64,000 nt of DNA, taken from Candidatus Acetatifactor stercoripullorum (GTDB lineage: Bacteria > Bacillota > Clostridia > Lachnospirales > Lachnospiraceae). Of the stretch, positions 17,135 to 25,623 are shown piece after piece. Positions within the stretch are counted from its first letter, which is position 1. Each line of letters opens with the position of its first letter. The position numbers were made by a program, and so were the translations under genes. Location of the stretch: contig DXGH01000027.1 in the NCBI GenBank assembly GCA_019114005.1, positions 78,002 through 142,001 on the forward strand, given 5' to 3'. The notes below the pieces were generated by a model. It was not told the DNA's origin. It did no database searches and saw only the letters and a list, made by a program, of their open reading frames with translations.

Positions 17135-17818
17135 CTATTCTTTTGCAGACAGCTTTCGATACTCTCCCTTTCTGTCGTAGGAATCCAGCAGATAGGAATC
17201 ATCTGTGAGCACACAGTCGATCTCCAGATCATCCTGGCGGTAGCGGCTGTGCCTGCGCAGGTCTTCTCTGGGCCTCTCCTGCTTGGCCTGAAACTCCTTT
17301 TTCCCCGAAAACTGTCCCGTCAGATATTTCGACACCTTCTGGAACCGGATTTTTACCTTCTGGGCCAGCGTGGCCTGCCCGCTCCCGGCAGCCTCCGCCG
17401 GGGAAAAGTAAGGATTTTGCTGCAGCAGGCTCTGAGGGGTCTGCACTCCCAGCGCTCCCGCCGCCACCTGGGGGCCGTGGAGCTTTCCGGAAGCGTCCTG
17501 GGTCTCTTCCAAAACAGGCTCCTGTAAGACTGTTTTTTCAGGATATGCCTCTTTGCTCCCTTCCTCCAGGGTCTCCTGGACGCCCCCTCCCCATAGATTC
17601 TGAGCAAACGTTTTTGCCGCATTCAGCGTACTTTTCAGCCAGGCGGACAAGGAAAAGGTCCCCTGGGGCTGTGTAACCGTTTCCGCGGACTGGGGCGTCG
17701 CGGAAGCGCTTTCCCACGCCGCGCCCGCTTTGCCCTCCAGCGAATGCGTCTGTGTATGAATACAGGTAGTCACATTATGTGTATCGCTATGACTGTTTCC
17801 CACTCCGTTTATCTGCAT
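17135..17818 (-). CDS. Unknown hydrophilic protein
   Basis: 227 residues; I do not recognise a family. No signal peptide or membrane segment is seen. The N-terminal part is Ser/Thr/Gln/Ala-rich and probably disordered; the C-terminal third is basic (KVKIRFQKVSKYLTGQFSGK) and then acidic-polar (DDLEIDCVLTDDSYLLDSYD). The start is the ATG at 17818 (AAGGAGGACGGCAC upstream is a good ribosome site). Codon use is similar to neighbours, so it is probably a real, lineage-specific gene. It is convergent with the response regulator. Confidence 0.6.
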   Translation of the reverse strand: MQINGVGNSHSDTHNVTTCIHTQTHSLEGKAGAAWESASATPQSAETVTQPQGTFSLSAWLKSTLNAAKTFAQNLWGGGVQETLEEGSKEAYPEKTVLQEPVLEETQDASGKLHGPQVAAGALGVQTPQSLLQQNPYFSPAEAAGSGQATLAQKVKIRFQKVSKYLTGQFSGKKEFQAKQERPREDLRRHSRYRQDDLEIDCVLTDDSYLLDSYDRKGEYRKLSAKE

Positions 17819-17919
17819 AGTGCCGTCCTCCTTATCAGTGCTGTGTGGTTTGACGGTTTCACTTATTGTATCGACAGATTACGGCAAAACCTTAATTTCC
17901 TTTTCCCTGTTAAATCCCA

Positions 17920-18051
17920 TTATTGATATACAAAGCCGTCCGGCAGAAGCTGATCAGCTAACGCAACCGCCTCTTTACGATTCTGGCACGGAAATGAGAT
18001 CACCTGCTGATTTTCTGCGCTTTCCAACGACTCATTCAGCAGAATTACTCC
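17920..18051 (-). other. Short coding-like remnant after the amylase gene
   Basis: An open stretch of about 43 codons, shifted relative to the amylase frame, reads VISFPCQNRKEAVALADQLL and ends with TAA at 17920. It has protein-like composition but no start codon with a Shine-Dalgarno, and I cannot match it to a family. It may be the tail of a lost gene or chance. The remaining bases up to 17818 show nothing else I can name. Confidence 0.25.
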
Positions 18052-19703
18052 CCAAGCACAAGCACTGAATATGCAGGCATCACGGCCGCCGTCTGTGTCC
18101 GCTCCACGCCCTCTTCTCCGGTGAGCAGTTCTCCCAAAACCTCCAGTTCGGCCGCCGTCTTATCCCCCACGACCACCTGGTCTAAGGAAACCGATGCGGG
18201 CTGGGCCGAAGTATTAAACACCAGCACGATCTCCCGGTCCTGATAGGTCTTGGAGATCACGCAGGTCTGTTCATTGGAGACATTTTCATGGAAGGCAACC
18301 GTTCCCCTTGCAATCTCCGGGTTTTGATTGCGCAGGCGTATGGCGGCCTTCACATAATTGTAAATGGAATTCTCATCCTGACTCTGCTCCTCAAGACTGT
18401 CAAATTTCATCTGGACAGTATCCATGTCCGGAGGGCCGCTGCAAATCCCGGGAGTCGTTTCATCCTTGCTCCAGTACATGGGCGCTCTCTTATTTTCATC
18501 CTTTCCGGAGCCTTTCATCCCCAGCTCCTCCCCGTAGTAGAGAAACACATTGCCGCTCATCAAAAGGTTCAGGGCGTTCCCCATTTTTGTCTGGGCCTCG
18601 CTGTTTTCTCCCGCGTAGTAGCCCGCGCTGCGCCCCATATCGTGATTGGTATAAAAGGGTGCATTGATATAAGCAGGATTATAACCGGCAAAAAGCTCCT
18701 GCTCCTTAACAAGGGCCCTGCCATAGGACTCCGCCCCCGAGCGTCCGCTCACCACATTGGCAATCACCCCGGACTTATCCGCAAAGTCAAAATCAAACAT
18801 GCTGTCTACGCCGCTCTCATAATAGGGAGCATAGGAGGCGCTGTCCATCCAGCATTCACACACAAGATAGCTGTCAGGAGACTGGGCCTTTACAAAGTCA
18901 TGAAACCAGCGCAAAATTTCCACATTTTTTTCCTCATTGCCGGTCACATACTCCTTCACCGCATCCAGCCTGAAGCCATCCACGCCTTTTTCCAGCCAAA
19001 ACTGGGCTATCTGTTCAAATTCCCGCCGCACAGCTTCGTTTTCCAGATTCAAATCCGGCATTTCACTCCAAAACTGGGCCTCATAGTACCAGGAGGTTCC
19101 CTCCAGGGGAACATAGCCTCCCCTTTGTTCTCTGGAAAAGTGATAGTACTCCACATAAGGACACTCCTCCGGGTCCGGCGAAGCATCCTCCGGCAGGCTT
19201 CTCAGGTACTGCGCCGCACTCAAAAACCAGGGATGGGCGCTGGAAGAATGATTCATGGCGAGATCAATGATCACGCGGATTCCCCGGTTATGACACTGAT
19301 CCAAAAGGGCTTCAAAGTCCTCCATGGTGCCATATTGAGGATCAATGTCCTGATAATCCAGCGTGTCGTATTTATGGTAGGTATTGGAGGGCATGACGGG
19401 CATCAGCCATATGCCGTTCACTCCCAGGTCTGTGTCCGTGGAGTCGTCGCCGTCGTTTAAATAATCCAGCTTTTCCAGCACTCCCCTCAAATCTCCAATG
19501 CCGTCGCCGTCACTGTCGTAAAAGGAATAGACAAAGATTTCATAATAGGTTCTGTACTTATCGTCTATCACCTGCAAGGGCCTGTTTCCGGTCTCTCCCT
19601 CCTTTGAGGCGCAGGCCGTCAAAAAGGCCATGCACAGGCAGACTGCCAGGCACATCGCCAAGACATTTGTTCTCTTCTTTCCTTTCTTTTTCTTCTCCCA
19701 CAT
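18045..19703 (-). CDS. GH13 alpha-amylase-family lipoprotein
   Basis: 552 residues from ATG 19703, behind AGAGGAG. A signal peptide ends in LTAC (lipid-linked Cys31), so it acts on the cell surface. The TIM barrel shows the GH13 conserved regions: DLAMNHSS, GFRLDAVKEY (nucleophile Asp), CECW (acid Glu) and TNHDMGR. It resembles alpha-amylase/oligo-1,6-glucosidase types that cut alpha-glucans. The frame is open far upstream into the preceding gene, but those extra residues are the CLC gene in another frame. Its ATG shares one base with the CLC stop (TGATG), so the two are coupled. Confidence 0.93.
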   Translation of the reverse strand: MWEKKKKGKKRTNVLAMCLAVCLCMAFLTACASKEGETGNRPLQVIDDKYRTYYEIFVYSFYDSDGDGIGDLRGVLEKLDYLNDGDDSTDTDLGVNGIWLMPVMPSNTYHKYDTLDYQDIDPQYGTMEDFEALLDQCHNRGIRVIIDLAMNHSSSAHPWFLSAAQYLRSLPEDASPDPEECPYVEYYHFSREQRGGYVPLEGTSWYYEAQFWSEMPDLNLENEAVRREFEQIAQFWLEKGVDGFRLDAVKEYVTGNEEKNVEILRWFHDFVKAQSPDSYLVCECWMDSASYAPYYESGVDSMFDFDFADKSGVIANVVSGRSGAESYGRALVKEQELFAGYNPAYINAPFYTNHDMGRSAGYYAGENSEAQTKMGNALNLLMSGNVFLYYGEELGMKGSGKDENKRAPMYWSKDETTPGICSGPPDMDTVQMKFDSLEEQSQDENSIYNYVKAAIRLRNQNPEIARGTVAFHENVSNEQTCVISKTYQDREIVLVFNTSAQPASVSLDQVVVGDKTAAELEVLGELLTGEEGVERTQTAAVMPAYSVLVLGE

Positions 19704-20980
19704 CAGTTTTTCTCCTCTCTGCCGCTTTTCTTCAGTTCGGCCCGATACTTGGAATAAATGATTTTCTGGGTATGGTAAAGACTCTGATAGCCCGACAGCA
19801 TATAGCTTACCGCAACCCCTGTCAAAAAGTAAGGCATCCCTTCCATTCCGAACAGCTCCAGGGCAATCAAAAGAGAGGTGATGGGGCTGTTGGTGACGCC
19901 GCAGAATACCGCGATCATCCCCACCGCCGCACAGAGAGAGGGTGACAGTCCCAGAAAGCCTCCCATAAGGCATCCAAAAGCCGCTCCCACGAAGAAAGAG
20001 GGAACGATCTCCCCTCCCTTATAGCCCGCCCCCAGGGTGATGGCCGTAAAAATCAGTTTCAAAAGGAAGGCCTCCGGACGCACCTGCCCCTCCAGGCATC
20101 GGTCAATCACATCCATTCCCGCTCCCAGATAATCCGTGGTGCCCAAAAGCGCCGTCAGGGCTACGATCAAAGCTCCGGCCAGCCCAATGCGCAGATACGG
20201 GTTGGGCAGATACCTTTTGCCCTGGGAGGCCGCCGTATGCAGCGCCACACAGAACAATACACTCAAAACCGCACACAGCATTGCCAAAATTAAAGTCTTG
20301 CTTCCCGTGACCACGGTGAATTCCGGCACATAAGCAATCCTCATACTTTCCCCATAAGCGCCCAAAGCTCTGGCAACCCCCGCCGCCGTCAGGGCAGACA
20401 GCGCACAGGGCACCAAAGCCGCATAATACATTACCCCTACGCTGACTACCTCCATGGGAAAAATGGCAGCCGCCATGGGGGTGCCGAACAAGGCGGAAAA
20501 GCAGGCGCTCATACCGCACATAATCATCACATGGGCGTCTGCGCCCTTCATGCGAAACAGCTTTCCAAAGCAGTTGCCCAGGCTGCCGCCCAGCTGCAGG
20601 GCCGCGCCCTCTCTTCCCGCCGACCCGCCAAAGAGATGGGTGAGGATGGTGCTCACAAAAATCAAAGGAGCCGTGGAAAAATGCAGCTGCTCCTCCGAGC
20701 GCACCGCAGAAAGCACGCTGTTGGTTCCTCCGTCATTGTCCCTATGGGCCAGATGATACAAAAATACAATCAGAAGCCCGGCCACAGGAAGTCCTAAAAT
20801 CACAGCCGGATGTCTGGTTCTGAAATCTGTGGCATACTGCATTCCATAAGAAAAGGCAGTGCCTGTAAGCCCCACCAAAACACCGGTGGCAACTGCGATT
20901 GCCACCCATTTGATAAAATTCAGGAATTTGCTTCCCACCCCCATAAGGAAGGTGTAAATATCCTTCTCCCGCCCCTTCAT
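19703..20980 (-). CDS. CLC-family chloride or fluoride channel/antiporter
   Basis: 425 residues, all-helical with the CLC signatures: GGTNSVLSAV, THLFGGSAGREGAALQLGG (gating-glutamate motif GREG at residues 122-125) and GYKGGEIVPSFFVGAAFG. The FGGSAGREG form and the lack of a GSGIP motif resemble the fluoride-exporting CLC-F branch more than the chloride ones; this is a motif-level judgement. It sits between rpe and the amylase gene, coupled to the latter. The ATG has the GCGTGGAAATGAGG-type leader shared by several genes here. Confidence 0.9.
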   Translation of the reverse strand: MKGREKDIYTFLMGVGSKFLNFIKWVAIAVATGVLVGLTGTAFSYGMQYATDFRTRHPAVILGLPVAGLLIVFLYHLAHRDNDGGTNSVLSAVRSEEQLHFSTAPLIFVSTILTHLFGGSAGREGAALQLGGSLGNCFGKLFRMKGADAHVMIMCGMSACFSALFGTPMAAAIFPMEVVSVGVMYYAALVPCALSALTAAGVARALGAYGESMRIAYVPEFTVVTGSKTLILAMLCAVLSVLFCVALHTAASQGKRYLPNPYLRIGLAGALIVALTALLGTTDYLGAGMDVIDRCLEGQVRPEAFLLKLIFTAITLGAGYKGGEIVPSFFVGAAFGCLMGGFLGLSPSLCAAVGMIAVFCGVTNSPITSLLIALELFGMEGMPYFLTGVAVSYMLSGYQSLYHTQKIIYSKYRAELKKSGREEKN

Positions 20981-21000
20981 TTACTGCCTCATTTCCACGC

Positions 21001-21666
21001 TTATCTTTGCGCCTGTTGCTCCATACGTCTTTTGAAATCTCTGATATTAGCGCCAATGTCACCTTGAAAAACCGCCGAGCCTGCCACAATCACATTGGCT
21101 CCCGCCTCCAGCGCCTGATGTACATTTTCCACCCGGATGCCGCCGTCCACCTGGATGTCAACACACAGCCTCTTCTCTTTTGCCATTTCCCGGATACGCC
21201 GCACCTTGTCAAGGCACTGGGGAATCAGCTCCTGTCCCCCGGCTCCCGGCTCCACCGTCATCACCAGCACCATGTCCACCATTCCAAGAAAAGGCGCTGC
21301 CGCCTCCGGTGGAGTGCCAGGCTTTATGGTGATTCCCGCCTTTTTCCCCATCCTTCTTATTGCCTGAATGGTTTTCTCCACATCAGCAGACGCCTCTATA
21401 TGAAAATTGATCAGATCCGCTCCGCTCTCCGCAAAGGCCCCCACATGTCTTTCGGGCCTCTCCACCATCAAATGCACATCTAAAAACAAAGAGGTCTCTC
21501 TGCGTATGCACTTTAATACCGGCAGCCCAAAAGAAATGGATGGCACAAACATTCCATCCATAACATCAATATGCAGATACTGCGCGCCCGCTTTTTCCAC
21601 CTCTTTGACCTGCTCTCCCAGCCTCCAGAAATCAGCGGACAAAATTGACGGTGATAAAATGTTCAT
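21001..21666 (-). CDS. rpe: Ribulose-phosphate 3-epimerase
   Basis: 221 residues from ATG 21666 (GGGAG five bases upstream; a longer start at 21690 is less likely). It interconverts ribulose-5-phosphate and xylulose-5-phosphate. The TIM barrel has PSILSADF, HIDVMDGMFVPSISFG, VHLMVERP, VEPGAGGQ and QVDGGI, giving the expected metal ligands (His, Asp) and phosphate site. It is not next to the pentose operon but fits with it functionally: AraD makes xylulose-5-phosphate and transketolase uses it. It leads the rpe-CLC-amylase transcript. Confidence 0.96.
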   Translation of the reverse strand: MNILSPSILSADFWRLGEQVKEVEKAGAQYLHIDVMDGMFVPSISFGLPVLKCIRRETSLFLDVHLMVERPERHVGAFAESGADLINFHIEASADVEKTIQAIRRMGKKAGITIKPGTPPEAAAPFLGMVDMVLVMTVEPGAGGQELIPQCLDKVRRIREMAKEKRLCVDIQVDGGIRVENVHQALEAGANVIVAGSAVFQGDIGANIRDFKRRMEQQAQR

Positions 21667-21699
21667 AACACTCCCAAGCCTTTCTATCATTCCGTGCCT

Positions 21700-21728
21700 A
21701 TTTTAGCAAAAAAAAACGTGAATAGCAA
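21700..21728 (-). promoter_or_regulatory. Possible promoter of rpe inside the preceding terminator
   Basis: TTGCTA (21723-21728), 17-base spacer, TAAAAT (21700-21705). The -35 box is part of the amidase terminator stem, so the stem and the promoter share bases. Confidence 0.4.
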
Positions 21729-21743
21729 CCTGCTATTTCACGT
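21708..21743 (-). terminator. Terminator of the amidase gene, containing its stop codon
   Basis: ACGTGAAATAGCA pairs with TGCTATTCACGT (one bulge), then nine T on the minus strand. The amidase TAG (21733-21735) is within the upstream arm. Confidence 0.9.
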
Positions 21744-22569
21744 CTCTTTTCAACAGCTCCCAAGCGTCCTCATGCTCCACATAATAAACAGGGCATTTTT
21801 TGCCGCCGCAGTCATAATGGCGCAGTATGTCATCCCTGGTAAGATCATAGGTTTCCGTAAGCCAGGCAAGAAGCTCTATCAGCGCATCATAGGTCTCCTG
21901 GGTAAAGGATCCGTCCTCCGAAAGATAGCAGCATTCTATGGAAATAGAATCCTCATTTCTGGTCTGCACCGCATAAGCGATCTCATCCAAAGGAATGCAC
22001 TGAATGATCTCCCCTTCATAGCCGATGATGAAGTGGGCGCTGGCGCTTCTTTCATGGGTATCCTTAAGCTGCTCAAAATAGCTTCTGTTCTGGGCAGCGC
22101 TGGTCCCCCGGTTAGCCGTATAGTGTACAAAGATGCTGTTTACCTCCGTCAGCGCATCTCCTGGTCTGGAATATTCATTCACCGTAAGAAAATCCTCTGT
22201 CCAGGCAGGATGCCTTCCAAAGGCTTCTGCACTGATTCCCTGGATATCCTGTATTTCTTCCTCCCAGAGCGCTTTGGGTTCGCCGGATTCATCTATTGCA
22301 TTCCCCAGGCTGGCCTCTGTCCCGCCTGCCCTGCTTAATGCCCACACTGCCAAAATTACCGCTGCAATCAAAACCACGAAAGCTGCGGTCACCACTGCCA
22401 GCCTTCTGTAGAAAAGCATTCTCGCCCGTTTCTTTCTTGCAGCCGCTTTGGCAAAGTCCCTTTCCCGGCGCTTTTTCTGAAACTGACTGTAATCCACCAG
22501 ATAGGGATTGCGCTTCATATTCGTCAGTTCCAGACCCAGCTCCTTTTTCGGACTGCTTGCTTGTCCCAT
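21733..22569 (-). CDS. Membrane-anchored N-acetylmuramoyl-L-alanine amidase (Amidase_2)
   Basis: 278 residues. A basic cytoplasmic head (QKKRRERDFAKAAARKKRAR) precedes one membrane segment (about 55-77). Outside lies an Amidase_2/PGRP-like zinc domain: IFVHYTANRG, SAHFIIGYEG and HYDCGGKKCP provide the two His and the Cys ligands, and SISIECCY is the usual central strand. It should cleave the bond between muramic acid and L-Ala in peptidoglycan. It is a single-gene unit between two operons, upstream of which lies the large inverted repeat. Confidence 0.9.
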   Translation of the reverse strand: MGQASSPKKELGLELTNMKRNPYLVDYSQFQKKRRERDFAKAAARKKRARMLFYRRLAVVTAAFVVLIAAVILAVWALSRAGGTEASLGNAIDESGEPKALWEEEIQDIQGISAEAFGRHPAWTEDFLTVNEYSRPGDALTEVNSIFVHYTANRGTSAAQNRSYFEQLKDTHERSASAHFIIGYEGEIIQCIPLDEIAYAVQTRNEDSISIECCYLSEDGSFTQETYDALIELLAWLTETYDLTRDDILRHYDCGGKKCPVYYVEHEDAWELLKRDVK

Positions 22570-22616
22570 TTCTCTGCCTCTTTTCCTCTTAGGTACTTTC
22601 TCTCTTCTAATTAAAG

Positions 22617-22865
22617 AAGATGTTGGGGGTAAAAGGGGGTTCCGTCACAAATCGTCAGAATTGTTTGTCATCTGCAGGAGTCTTAGTTGCTCCTGGAATC
22701 GGCAAAGTTGCGTTGTGAGAAAAAAATCCGCTTGTTTGAGCGCAGCGAGTTCGGATTTTTGGGAACGCATTTAGCAAATTTGTCGATTCCTGGCGCAACT
22801 TGACTCCGAAGCCGCAAACAATTCTGACGATTTGTGACTGGGAGACCTTTTGACCCTGACATCTT
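22617..22865. repeat. 249-bp imperfect inverted-repeat (MITE-like) element
   Basis: Perfect 24-base arms at 22644-22667 and 22815-22838 (starting GTCACAAATCGTC). The arms continue outward, imperfectly, to AAGATGT...ACATCTT, and inward through GGAGTC, GGAATCGRCAAA and AAAAATCCG to a tip near GAGCGCAGCGAG. No long reading frame fits a protein. It fills most of the 366 bases between the amidase start and the transketolase end. No clear target-site duplication is seen. As RNA it would form one very long hairpin. Confidence 0.85.
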
Positions 22866-22935
22866 AAAACATACAATAGCAGAAAAATGTTTCATTTTTG
22901 TATACGAAATTCTTAAGTTTTCTTAAGGTGCTTTC

Positions 22936-23895
22936 TTATAAAAATTCCTTCACGGACCGGTAAACGCCCTCCGCATCCAGTCCGTATTTCTGCACAAGGG
23001 CCGCTGCGGAGCCGGATTCCCCGAATACATCCTGCATACCCAGCTTCTTTACGGGAACGGGATACTTTGCGCACAGGCAGTCGCACACCGCGCTGCCTAA
23101 GCCCCCGATCACAGAGTGCTCCTCAACGGTTACCACCTTTCCGGTCTTTTTGGCACTGTTTACCACGATTTCCTCATCCAGGGGCTTAATGGTGCAGATA
23201 TTTACCACCTCGGCGCTTATGCCATCAGCCGCCAGCTTTTCTGCAGCGCCCAGGGCGGAATCCACACAGATTCCCGTAGCCACGATGGTCACGTCCTCTC
23301 CCTGCCGCACCACAGTGCCCTTTCCGATCTCAAAGTGATAATCGGGTCTGTCATTGATGACCGGCACCGCTGCCCGTCCGAAGCGGATGTAAACCGGTCC
23401 TTCATGCTCCAGGGCAGCCCTGACGGCGGCTCTTGCCTCTACATCATCGGAGGGACACATCACCACCATGCCGGGAATGGTCCGCATCAGCGCAATGTCC
23501 TCGTTGCATTGATGGGTTGCTCCATCCTCTCCCACAGTGATGCCTGCATGAGTTGCTCCAATTTTCACATTCAAATGAGGGTACCCTATGGAATTGCGCA
23601 CCTGCTCAAAGGCACGGCCCGCCGCGAACATGGCAAAGGAGCTGACAAAGGGAATTTTTCCCACAAGGGACAGTCCTGCTGCCACGCCCATCATATTACA
23701 CTCGGCAATGCCGCAGTCAATGTGGCGCTCCGGATAAGCCTTCTTAAAAATACTTGTCTTAGTGGCCGCCGCAAGATCCGCATCCAGCACCACCAGCTGG
23801 GGAAATTCCTCCGCCAGCTCCTTTAAGGCGTTTCCGTAGCTTTCTCTGGTAGCAATCTTTTTGACGGTGGTTTCCTTCACGTTATTTCCTGCCAT
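22936..23895 (-). CDS. Transketolase, C-terminal subunit
   Basis: 319 residues: the Pyr and C-terminal domains of a split transketolase. Seen: a catalytic Glu region (CGIAECNMMGVAAGLSL), GEDGATHQ and MVVMCPSDDVEARAA, with the C-domain TVEEHSVIGGLGSAV. With the N-terminal subunit and thiamine diphosphate it transfers two-carbon units between pentose phosphates. Its ATG overlaps the stop of the N-subunit by one base (TAATG), which keeps the subunits balanced. It is the last gene of the pentose operon. Confidence 0.95.
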   Translation of the reverse strand: MAGNNVKETTVKKIATRESYGNALKELAEEFPQLVVLDADLAAATKTSIFKKAYPERHIDCGIAECNMMGVAAGLSLVGKIPFVSSFAMFAAGRAFEQVRNSIGYPHLNVKIGATHAGITVGEDGATHQCNEDIALMRTIPGMVVMCPSDDVEARAAVRAALEHEGPVYIRFGRAAVPVINDRPDYHFEIGKGTVVRQGEDVTIVATGICVDSALGAAEKLAADGISAEVVNICTIKPLDEEIVVNSAKKTGKVVTVEEHSVIGGLGSAVCDCLCAKYPVPVKKLGMQDVFGESGSAAALVQKYGLDAEGVYRSVKEFL

Positions 23896-24737
23896 TATGC
23901 TTCACCTGCTTTCTCTAATTCTGCGCCGATTTTTTCCAGGTCGGCCATTGCCACCGCATATTCCTCATCATTGGGAGCCTTGCCGTGCCAATCCACACTG
24001 TTCTCCATAAAGGATACGCCCTTGCCCTTTAAGCTATGTACCACAATACAGGTGGGCATTCCCTTGGTATTTCTCGCCTCCCCAAAGGCTGCCCTGAGAG
24101 CGTCAAAGTCATGAGCGTCTGCGTTAATCACATGGAAATTGAACGCCTCGAATTTTTTATCAATAGGATAGGGAGAGCATACCTGGTCGATAGGACCGTC
24201 GATCTGCAGATTATTGTTATCCACGATCACGCATAGATTGTCCAGCTTGCGGAAGCCTGCAAACATAGCCGCCTCCCAGACCTGCCCCTCCTCGATCTCT
24301 CCATCTCCCAAAAGAGTGTATATCCGGAAATCCTTTTTATCCATTTTTGCGCCAAGCGCCATCCCTACGGCAGCGGAAACGCCCTGTCCCAGGGAGCCTG
24401 ACGACATATCCACGCCGGGAATATGAATACAGGGATGTCCCTGAAGGTAGGAGCCCAGCTTTCTCAAAGTAACCAGGTCTTCCACCGGGAAAAATCCTCT
24501 GTGGGCCAGGGTGGAATAAAGCCCCGGCGCCGTGTGTCCCTTGGACAGCACAAAGCGGTCTCTGTTCTCCATAGCAGGATTCTTGGGATCAATGTTCATC
24601 TCCTCAAAATAAAGATAGGTAAACACATCTGCCGCAGAGAGAGAGCCGCCCGGATGTCCTGCCTTTGCACTGTGGACTGCGGTCACTATGCCCTTGCGGA
24701 TTTCGTTCGCCTGTTTCTGCAGGTCTAAATTGTTCAT
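23895..24737 (-). CDS. Transketolase, N-terminal subunit
   Basis: 280 residues from ATG 24737 behind GGAGGAAACG. This is the thiamine-diphosphate pyrophosphate-binding half: SAKAGHPGGSLSAADV, LSKGHTAPGLYSTLAHRG, GSLGQGVSAAVGMAL and the metal motif GDGEIEEGQVWEA...DNNNLQIDG. Split transketolases are common in Clostridia. Position after araD indicates it processes the xylulose-5-phosphate formed from arabinose or ribulose. A longer frame to 24764 lacks a ribosome site. Confidence 0.95.
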   Translation of the reverse strand: MNNLDLQKQANEIRKGIVTAVHSAKAGHPGGSLSAADVFTYLYFEEMNIDPKNPAMENRDRFVLSKGHTAPGLYSTLAHRGFFPVEDLVTLRKLGSYLQGHPCIHIPGVDMSSGSLGQGVSAAVGMALGAKMDKKDFRIYTLLGDGEIEEGQVWEAAMFAGFRKLDNLCVIVDNNNLQIDGPIDQVCSPYPIDKKFEAFNFHVINADAHDFDALRAAFGEARNTKGMPTCIVVHSLKGKGVSFMENSVDWHGKAPNDEEYAVAMADLEKIGAELEKAGEA

Positions 24738-24875
24738 CGTTTCCTCCATTCTGCCGAAAGCCAATTAACGGCTGTCACTGCTATCTGTCTTCCCAGATAA
24801 TACTAGCATAAACCCCTTGCTTCGTCCAGCACAATTTACTCAAAAAATGTTGATTGTGCTCGTGCACTGCCGCTT

Positions 24876-25580
24876 TTAAGACTCTTCCCTCTGTCCATAA
24901 TAGGCATTTGCTCCGTGCTTTCTGAAATAATGCTTATCCTGCAGCTCCTGAGGCGCCGGCAGTATTTTGGGCTGAATGCACTCTGCCCGGTAAGCCATCT
25001 TGGCCACTTCCTCCAGAACCACCGCATTATGTACAGCCTCAGCCGCATTTTTTCCCCAGGTGAAGGGACCATGATTTTTGCACAGCACTGCAGGCACTGC
25101 CATGGGATCCTTTCTCATAATTTTGAACGCCTCTGCAATCAAAAGCCCCGTGTTCTTTTCATAGGCCGTTTCGATCTCCTCCTTTGTCAGACATCTGACA
25201 CAAGGCACCGGGCCATATATGTAGTCCGCGTGGGTGGTGCCATAGCAGGGAATATCCCTGCCTGCCTGGGCCCAGCTTGTGGCGTAGGAGGAATGGGTGT
25301 GTACAATGCCGCCGATCTCAGGAAACGCCTTATACAGTTCCAGATGCGTGGGAGTGTCCGAGGAGGGCTGGTATTTTCCCTCAACCTTCCTTCCCTCCAT
25401 ATCCACCACCACCATGTCCTGCGGCGTAAGCTTCTCATAGGCCACACCACTTGGCTTAATCACAAACAGGCCGCTCTCTCTGTCAATGGCGCTTACATTT
25501 CCCCAGGTAAAGGTCACAAGACCATATCTGGGCAGTTCCATATTTGCCTCATATACCAGTTGCTTTAATTCTTCCAACAT
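24876..25580 (-). CDS. araD: L-ribulose-5-phosphate 4-epimerase
   Basis: 234 residues, the typical size. Class II aldolase/adducin fold: [36 protein letters not shown] and HGPFTWGK supply the zinc His ligands and the glycine-rich loop. It converts L-ribulose-5-phosphate to D-xylulose-5-phosphate, the last step of arabinose entry. It follows the FGGY kinase by 43 bases and precedes the transketolase pair. No araA isomerase is in the window. Confidence 0.95.
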   Translation of the reverse strand: MLEELKQLVYEANMELPRYGLVTFTWGNVSAIDRESGLFVIKPSGVAYEKLTPQDMVVVDMEGRKVEGKYQPSSDTPTHLELYKAFPEIGGIVHTHSSYATSWAQAGRDIPCYGTTHADYIYGPVPCVRCLTKEEIETAYEKNTGLLIAEAFKIMRKDPMAVPAVLCKNHGPFTWGKNAAEAVHNAVVLEEVAKMAYRAECIQPKILPAPQELQDKHYFRKHGANAYYGQREES

Positions 25581-25623
25581 TCCTTATATGCTTCCTTTCC
25601 CGAAAAAATCCGTATCAGGCCCC

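Noticed and set aside
18288..19460. Long plus-strand open frame (390 codons) opposite the amylase gene
   Set aside because: Exact antisense of a well-supported GH13 gene; no Shine-Dalgarno and His/Ile/Arg-rich composition typical of shadow frames.
19704..19973. N-terminal extension of the amylase
   Set aside because: This is the CLC gene in another frame; the lipoprotein signal peptide starts at ATG 19703.
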